NCBI GenBank assembly: GCA_034189325.1
Contig: JAXHUM010000010.1
Coordinates: 1-55,156, forward strand
DNA from: JAXHUM01 sp034189325
GTDB lineage: Bacteria; Desulfobacterota; DSM-4660; Desulfatiglandales; Desulfatiglandaceae
Direction of reading: 5' to 3'
Length of the DNA stretch: 55,156 nt
Below the pieces are notes generated by a model. It was not told the origin of the DNA and did not search any database. It saw nothing but the letters and a program-made list of their open reading frames with translations. Both the position numbers and the translations under genes were made by a program. Positions 51,196 through 55,156 of the stretch are shown here, piece after piece. Position 1 is the stretch's first letter; each line of letters opens with the position of its first letter.

Positions 51196-52359
51196 ATGCA
51201 TGATGTGACCACATTTAGAGATCTTGCGGCAAGGGCGCAAGATCTTGCAATCATGGCTAAGGGAGATATCCCAGGTAGATTCAAGACGATCTCAGCCAAT
51301 CTTGTGGAGTTTGCTGAAGGCCTTGAAAAGGGAAGCCAGTCGAGGCGAATAATCGGCGAGAGAATGGGTGAGATGTATCAGGACACCTACCTTACCGAGA
51401 GCTGGGTGACACAGGTGTTGACTCTGGGCCAGCTGGACATCGTCGGTGTGGATTCGTTTTTTGATGCGTATAGGCAACTCATGGAAAGCATAGGCCGAGA
51501 TGAAAGGCCTTCCACTGTTGAATCCACTGCGATTCTTGACACGGCACCACCGGTCAAAGCAACTACCACTGTGGTGATGGAAAGGGAGGATACGAACAAA
51601 AAGGAGAGAAAAACTTCGAGTCCCTTCAAAAAATATCAGACAGACGAAGGCAAAAAAAAGAAACTCTTGATAGCGCTCATAATACTCATCGTCCTAGTCA
51701 TTTCAGCCGTGACTCTTTTAAGACATTTCCATAAAGGCACCTCTCAAATTCCTATGAAAAAGGCCGTTATGAAGTACAGTATTGACAGTGTTCCATCTGC
51801 GGAAGAGTCTCTTCAAGATTTCAAAACGGTTCTTCAAGGGCCGGACAAGGAGAAGGTCCTGTCTGAGCCGGACAGGCTCATTGGGGAAATACAAGCCAAC
51901 CTTCAGACAAACAGTCTTGAGCAGGCCACATCCCTCATAAGGGAGATGACCTCAAAATATCCAAGGCATCCCAGAATATTCGGGATGGTCCGAGAAGTTA
52001 TTTCTGGACATATGAATCTCACGGTCAAGAATATTGAGCAAAAGGATTGGGACACAGGACAGGCCCACCTGGACAAGGCGAGACATTTCTCTTTGCATTA
52101 TGGGTTTAATACGAGGAAGGTGGAAAAACTTCGTGAACGGCTGGACAGGTTGAGATACCTCGACAGGCCTCAGGACCTCGTAGGCAAGAGAATCAGTGTG
52201 GATCTCAAAGATGGAAGCATCCGAAACGGTATCGTGGTCTCTGCTTCCGCCAACAATCTGACCATGAAAGTCCGAAGAATGATTGGAGGAGGGGTCGCCT
52301 CTTTTGTGGCAAAGGTCCAAAACTCCGACATCGAGAGCATTGATGTGTTCAGTGAATAA
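51196..52359 (+). CDS. Single-pass membrane protein with a C-terminal Sm-like domain (unknown function)
   Basis: 387 residues. Residues 1-100 are a helical cytoplasmic domain (FKTISANLVEFAEGLEKG). A polar linker with a Lys run leads to one membrane helix at about 156-174 (LLIALIILIVLVISAVTLL). The outer part is helical, repeat-like (EQATSLIREMTSKYPRHPRI; DWDTGQAHLDKARHFSLHYG, like tetratricopeptide helices), and ends in a small beta domain resembling an Sm fold: GKRISVDLKDGSIRNGIVVS, FVAKVQNSDIESIDVF. SD GGAGAT precedes the ATG. First of a three-gene set with the zinc-ribbon and SPFH proteins. Confidence 0.8.
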   Translation: MHDVTTFRDLAARAQDLAIMAKGDIPGRFKTISANLVEFAEGLEKGSQSRRIIGERMGEMYQDTYLTESWVTQVLTLGQLDIVGVDSFFDAYRQLMESIGRDERPSTVESTAILDTAPPVKATTTVVMEREDTNKKERKTSSPFKKYQTDEGKKKKLLIALIILIVLVISAVTLLRHFHKGTSQIPMKKAVMKYSIDSVPSAEESLQDFKTVLQGPDKEKVLSEPDRLIGEIQANLQTNSLEQATSLIREMTSKYPRHPRIFGMVREVISGHMNLTVKNIEQKDWDTGQAHLDKARHFSLHYGFNTRKVEKLRERLDRLRYLDRPQDLVGKRISVDLKDGSIRNGIVVSASANNLTMKVRRMIGGGVASFVAKVQNSDIESIDVFSE

Positions 52360-52436
52360 AGCATGTGAAAAGGGCGCATGAGAACACCCTTTGAATGGAT
52401 TAGGAAGCTTAGTTCGAGTCGATAAAGAGGGATACA

Positions 52437-53069
52437 ATGACGACAAAAGTCATGTGCCCTGAGTGTGGCGCATCTTACGGGAATATCCAGGAACCTAGTC
52501 TTGAAAGAGGGGTCGTATGCAGCCGATGTAGAAGAGGCCCTAAGATCAGATCTGTTGGAAAAGAGAGAGAGGGGTCTTCTTCCTTCAGACAGGCCCCAAA
52601 AATTGTTTACCCAGAGTTAAGGGCCCCCAAGATCTTCTGTTCGCCGAAGCCCTGCCCGAGACTCACCGGCTGGCCGGGAGGGATCAACATAAACAGAAAG
52701 GATCGAAACTTATTAAAATATCAAGAGATCCTATTAATTTCCATTCTCCTATCGTCAGAGCATCCAAAGAATCGATTGCGGATGCTTTTCTTTATCAGAG
52801 ATTGCAAAAGGCCCTTTGTTGTGGAGAGTCATACAATCCAGTACCCTGACTTTCCTCATGTGAGGGCCCTGACTTCCATTGCCTCTTTGAGGAATCTTCT
52901 GCTGTTTCTTGTCAATCGTAATCCTGAAATCATCCTAGATAATAATACCTACAACTGGGGTCTGGGCTTTCAGCCAAAGCGATTGGAAGGAGATGTGGAT
53001 TCTCTTTCCACGGCCCTTGTGGGAATACTCGAATCAGAAAGTCATTTTGCAGAGTCTATCAGCGGGTAG
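52437..53069 (+). CDS. Zinc-ribbon-containing protein of unknown function
   Basis: 210 residues; GAGGGATACA before ATG 52437. N-terminal four-cysteine ribbon MCPECGASY...CSRCRRG, then a proline-rich linker (IVYPELRAPKIFCSPKPCPR), and a globular domain (~85-205) with ILLISILLSSEHPKNRLRML, RCKRPFVVE-like sequence and a final acidic helix. I do not recognise the family. Placed 77 bases after the Sm-tail membrane protein and 72 before the SPFH gene. Confidence 0.75.
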   Translation: MTTKVMCPECGASYGNIQEPSLERGVVCSRCRRGPKIRSVGKEREGSSSFRQAPKIVYPELRAPKIFCSPKPCPRLTGWPGGININRKDRNLLKYQEILLISILLSSEHPKNRLRMLFFIRDCKRPFVVESHTIQYPDFPHVRALTSIASLRNLLLFLVNRNPEIILDNNTYNWGLGFQPKRLEGDVDSLSTALVGILESESHFAESISG

Positions 53070-53141
53070 GGGGATTCGCCCTTTCAGGCAACCGTGAACA
53101 TCTTCGATTCATCAATTTAGAGGCCCAAGGAGGTATAAATC

Positions 53142-54860
53142 ATGTCGAGTTTGATCTTTGCCTTTCTCTGTGTCATTGCAGCTGTATTCTTGCCGCGCTT
53201 AATTCCTAAGAGAAAAACGGTTTTAAAAGAAACAGGGGAGGGAGAGTTCTCAGAGGAAAATGTCAGATCGAATTTGGCACCCGTGGGAGTCGCGATTCGA
53301 ATCGTAGGCTGTGTCATTGCCGCCTTCCTTGTATTATCAACCTCCTTTGTAATCATTGATGCCGACATGACCGGGCACCTGAAGCGGATATATCTTGGAA
53401 AGTCCATGAAACAGGGGCAAATCGTGGCGTTTGAGGGTGAAAAAGGACCTTTGGCAAAGATACTCCCACCCGGTTTCCACTTCGGTCTCTTGTTAAATGT
53501 GTTGCACGAGGTTGAAGAGAAACGGGTGCTGAATATACCAAGCGGAAAATACGGCTATGTCACCGCAAAAGACGGCCTTCCCTTGCTACCCGGTCAATAC
53601 CTCGCAAGAAAGTGGAGCGAGGAAAACTTCAAAAAAATGCTGGATGCCGAGTATTTCTTGAAAAACGGCGGCCAAAAAGGATCTCAACTCACAGTCCTGA
53701 CTCCAGGTAAATACAGGCTGAACCATTACCTTTTCGATGTAGAACTGCACGAGGCCACAGATATCCCGGCTGGTTTTGTGGGAGTTGTCAAGTCGAATGT
53801 CCAGGAGACAGACGTTTGGGAACTTGCCGATGTCTCATTCGATCTGGCTGGTTCCCTGGCAGTCCCTCTCGTGAAGAAAGGGTCTGTGGGGATTTGGGAA
53901 GAGGCCCTTTCCCCCGGCCGTTACTATCTCAACAAGGTTGCCTACAATGTCACTCAAGTCGATACAAGAGTGCAAACCTGGAATTACAAAGGAGGATACA
54001 AACGCAGATATATTGATCTGCAGGTGACACAGGATGGGAGAATCGACCAAAAAGAACGGTCTGAGGAAATAAAGATCCCTGGGCAGGCGGCTGATACGGC
54101 CATATTTACGAGGATGGAGGGGTGGCTTGTTCCACAGGAATTGAGAGTCCAGGTGCAGGTTGAGGCAAAAGACGCTTCTTTCCTGGTTGCTTCGGTGGGG
54201 AATGTTGAGGCGGCGGAGAACAAAATCGTTACCCCTTCCATCCGATCAGTAGTAAGGAATATTTGTGCCGGTGAAAAGGTGCTGAGCCTAATTGACGAAA
54301 ATCGGACCCATGTAGAGGCACGTATTGAATCGGCCGTTATACCGGAAGGGAAGAAAGCTGGGATTACGATTAAGGATGTCCGGTTGGTAGATTCTGTAGT
54401 CCCTCCGGAACTCCTTGTCGCCAGACTCCGTGAACAGCTTGCCGAGCAACTTCAAGAAACATTCAAACGAGAAAAAGAGGCCCAGGATCAGAGAATCGAG
54501 ACCCAAAAGGCCAGGGCCACCGCAGATCAACAACCTGAACTGGTCGCCGCTGAGATACGTGTGAAAATTGCGGATCGAGATAAACAGGCAAGCAAACTTT
54601 CAGGAGAAGGTGAGAAGCTCAGATTGATAGAAATCGCCAGGGGACAAAAAACGCAGGTGGCGGTTCTCGGGGAGGACAGAGTGGTTGAGCTGGCCGTGCT
54701 CGAAAAAATCCTGAAGGCTGCAGTTGACAATCCCGATATTGTGAAGATACCCCATACCCTCGTGACGGGGAAGGGGACATCACTGGAAGGGGCTGCTGCT
54801 ATATTGGGAGCCAGTAATATCGGTAAAGGGGTCTCCAGTGTAGAAGATGGAAAGAAGTAA
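53142..54860 (+). CDS. SPFH/Band-7 (flotillin-like) membrane protein
   Basis: 572 residues; AGGAGG eight bases before ATG 53142. Two N-terminal hydrophobic segments (SSLIFAFLCVIAAVFLPRLI; VGVAIRIVGCVIAAFLVLST), then an SPFH region with PPGFHFGLLLNVLHEVEEKR and a second (DIPAGFVGVVKSNVQETDVW; RYYLNKVAYNVTQVDTRV). A coiled coil at ~425-500 (EQLAEQLQETFKREKEAQDQ; LVAAEIRVKIADRDKQASKL) and a tail with LVTGKGTSLEGAAAILGA follow. Such proteins form large membrane-attached cages; the function here is unknown. The adjacent Sm-tail and zinc-ribbon proteins may be partners. Confidence 0.87.
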   Translation: MSSLIFAFLCVIAAVFLPRLIPKRKTVLKETGEGEFSEENVRSNLAPVGVAIRIVGCVIAAFLVLSTSFVIIDADMTGHLKRIYLGKSMKQGQIVAFEGEKGPLAKILPPGFHFGLLLNVLHEVEEKRVLNIPSGKYGYVTAKDGLPLLPGQYLARKWSEENFKKMLDAEYFLKNGGQKGSQLTVLTPGKYRLNHYLFDVELHEATDIPAGFVGVVKSNVQETDVWELADVSFDLAGSLAVPLVKKGSVGIWEEALSPGRYYLNKVAYNVTQVDTRVQTWNYKGGYKRRYIDLQVTQDGRIDQKERSEEIKIPGQAADTAIFTRMEGWLVPQELRVQVQVEAKDASFLVASVGNVEAAENKIVTPSIRSVVRNICAGEKVLSLIDENRTHVEARIESAVIPEGKKAGITIKDVRLVDSVVPPELLVARLREQLAEQLQETFKREKEAQDQRIETQKARATADQQPELVAAEIRVKIADRDKQASKLSGEGEKLRLIEIARGQKTQVAVLGEDRVVELAVLEKILKAAVDNPDIVKIPHTLVTGKGTSLEGAAAILGASNIGKGVSSVEDGKK

Positions 54861-54956
54861 CACTTTGACGTTGCCTCCCGGATCGACTATGGATGATAGA
54901 GTTGATCAGGCTTTTTTGCTTTCCTTTGGTGGTCTTGGGACAACAGGAGGCAGCAT

Positions 54957-55156
54957 ATGCACTCCATGATACTCCCCGGTCTTTACAGGGTCGAGACAGG
55001 CAAACCAAGCTGTTTGTCCTATCTCGTTAAGACACCGGACCGCAACATCCTTCTCGATCCGGGAGTTGCCGACAACTTTGAGTTGCTCGCAGATGAAGTG
55101 CTTATGTGCCGAGCACACGGCCATGATGTGAGGGGTTATAAGGTCGATCTCTGGCT
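54957..55156 (+). CDS. N-terminus of a probable metallo-beta-lactamase-fold protein (cut by window end)
   Basis: 66 residues before the edge. SD AGGAGG six bases before ATG 54957. ILPGLYRVETGKPSCLSYLV followed by KTPDRNILLDPGVADNFELL is the usual first beta-sheet of MBL-fold hydrolases (a strand, then the ...LLDPG turn). The metal-binding HxHxDH region lies beyond the edge, so the call is provisional. 96 bases separate it from the SPFH gene. Confidence 0.6.
   Translation, partial: MHSMILPGLYRVETGKPSCLSYLVKTPDRNILLDPGVADNFELLADEVLMCRAHGHDVRGYKVDLW

Noticed and set aside
50901..51299. 132-codon minus-strand frame before the Sm-tail gene
   Set aside because: Overlaps the start of a well-supported plus-strand gene; no ribosome site and no recognisable family.

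Overview
The window (55,156 bases with one run of 100 Ns) looks like a contig from an anaerobic deltaproteobacterium (Desulfobacterota, sulfate-reducer or syntroph type), probably assembled from metagenomic reads. Reasons: a nickel CO dehydrogenase with its ferredoxin and FAD/NAD oxidoreductase; a complete-looking anaerobic (cbi) corrin-ring operon with a secreted CbiK chelatase of the Desulfovibrio type; TonB machinery; a ferredoxin-type 2-oxoacid oxidoreductase; and a sigma-54 regulator. No tRNA, rRNA, CRISPR array, phage or IS element was seen.

Layout. 1-5791 (+): a small secreted repeat protein, then a CO-oxidation operon (winged-helix/ferredoxin protein, FAD/NAD oxidoreductase, CooF-like ferredoxin, CooS). 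5933-36403 (-): a large cobalamin block. It splits into (i) a B12-riboswitch-controlled TonB receptor with its own exbB-exbD-tonB; (ii) a long, mostly overlapping anaerobic cobalamin operon (cbiL, P, A, C, D, ET, F, G, H, cobD, cbiB, plus cbiK, cobO and a second cbiK); (iii) upstream of it, in the same direction, a riboswitch-controlled receptor/DUF2162/MotA-TolQ-ExbB/DUF2149/CobN-like/receptor module resembling the Hmu systems of Bacteroidetes; (iv) two further B12 riboswitch units, one driving a stand-alone response regulator and one a 65-residue protein of unknown function. 37706-40998 (+): a SsuABC/TauABC-type ABC importer and a cysteine-rich ArsR regulator. 41435-48611 (+): an acyl-CoA dehydrogenase and aminoglycoside-phosphotransferase-like kinase pair (like the two halves of ACAD10/11), then three signal-transduction proteins. 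48903-50801 (+): a two-subunit 2-oxoacid:acceptor oxidoreductase. 51196-55156 (+): a membrane protein with an Sm-like tail, a zinc-ribbon protein, an SPFH/flotillin-like protein and the start of a probable metallo-beta-lactamase-fold enzyme.

How it works together. Four nearly identical modules (TTGACA-type promoter, cobalamin aptamer, intrinsic terminator) put corrinoid uptake, the CobN-like periplasmic module, a response regulator and a small protein under B12 repression. The cbi operon has no riboswitch of its own in view, so it is probably transcribed by read-through from the 34.9 kb riboswitch, about 24 kb of same-strand genes with small gaps. Corrinoids are needed by acetyl-CoA pathway enzymes, which fits the nearby CODH.

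Standouts: a sirohydrochlorin cobaltochelatase fused in frame to a full translation initiation factor IF-1 domain (23522-24553); the B12-controlled membrane-anchored CobN-like chelatase with no ATPase partners; the serial riboswitches; a BtuC-like permease relic of 59 codons inside the cbi operon; a frame-broken DUF2284-like remnant; a sensor kinase with an N-terminal Rossmann-like domain; and a 121-base exact duplication flanking the N gap, which shows that the gap is an unmerged contig overlap and that cobN is intact.
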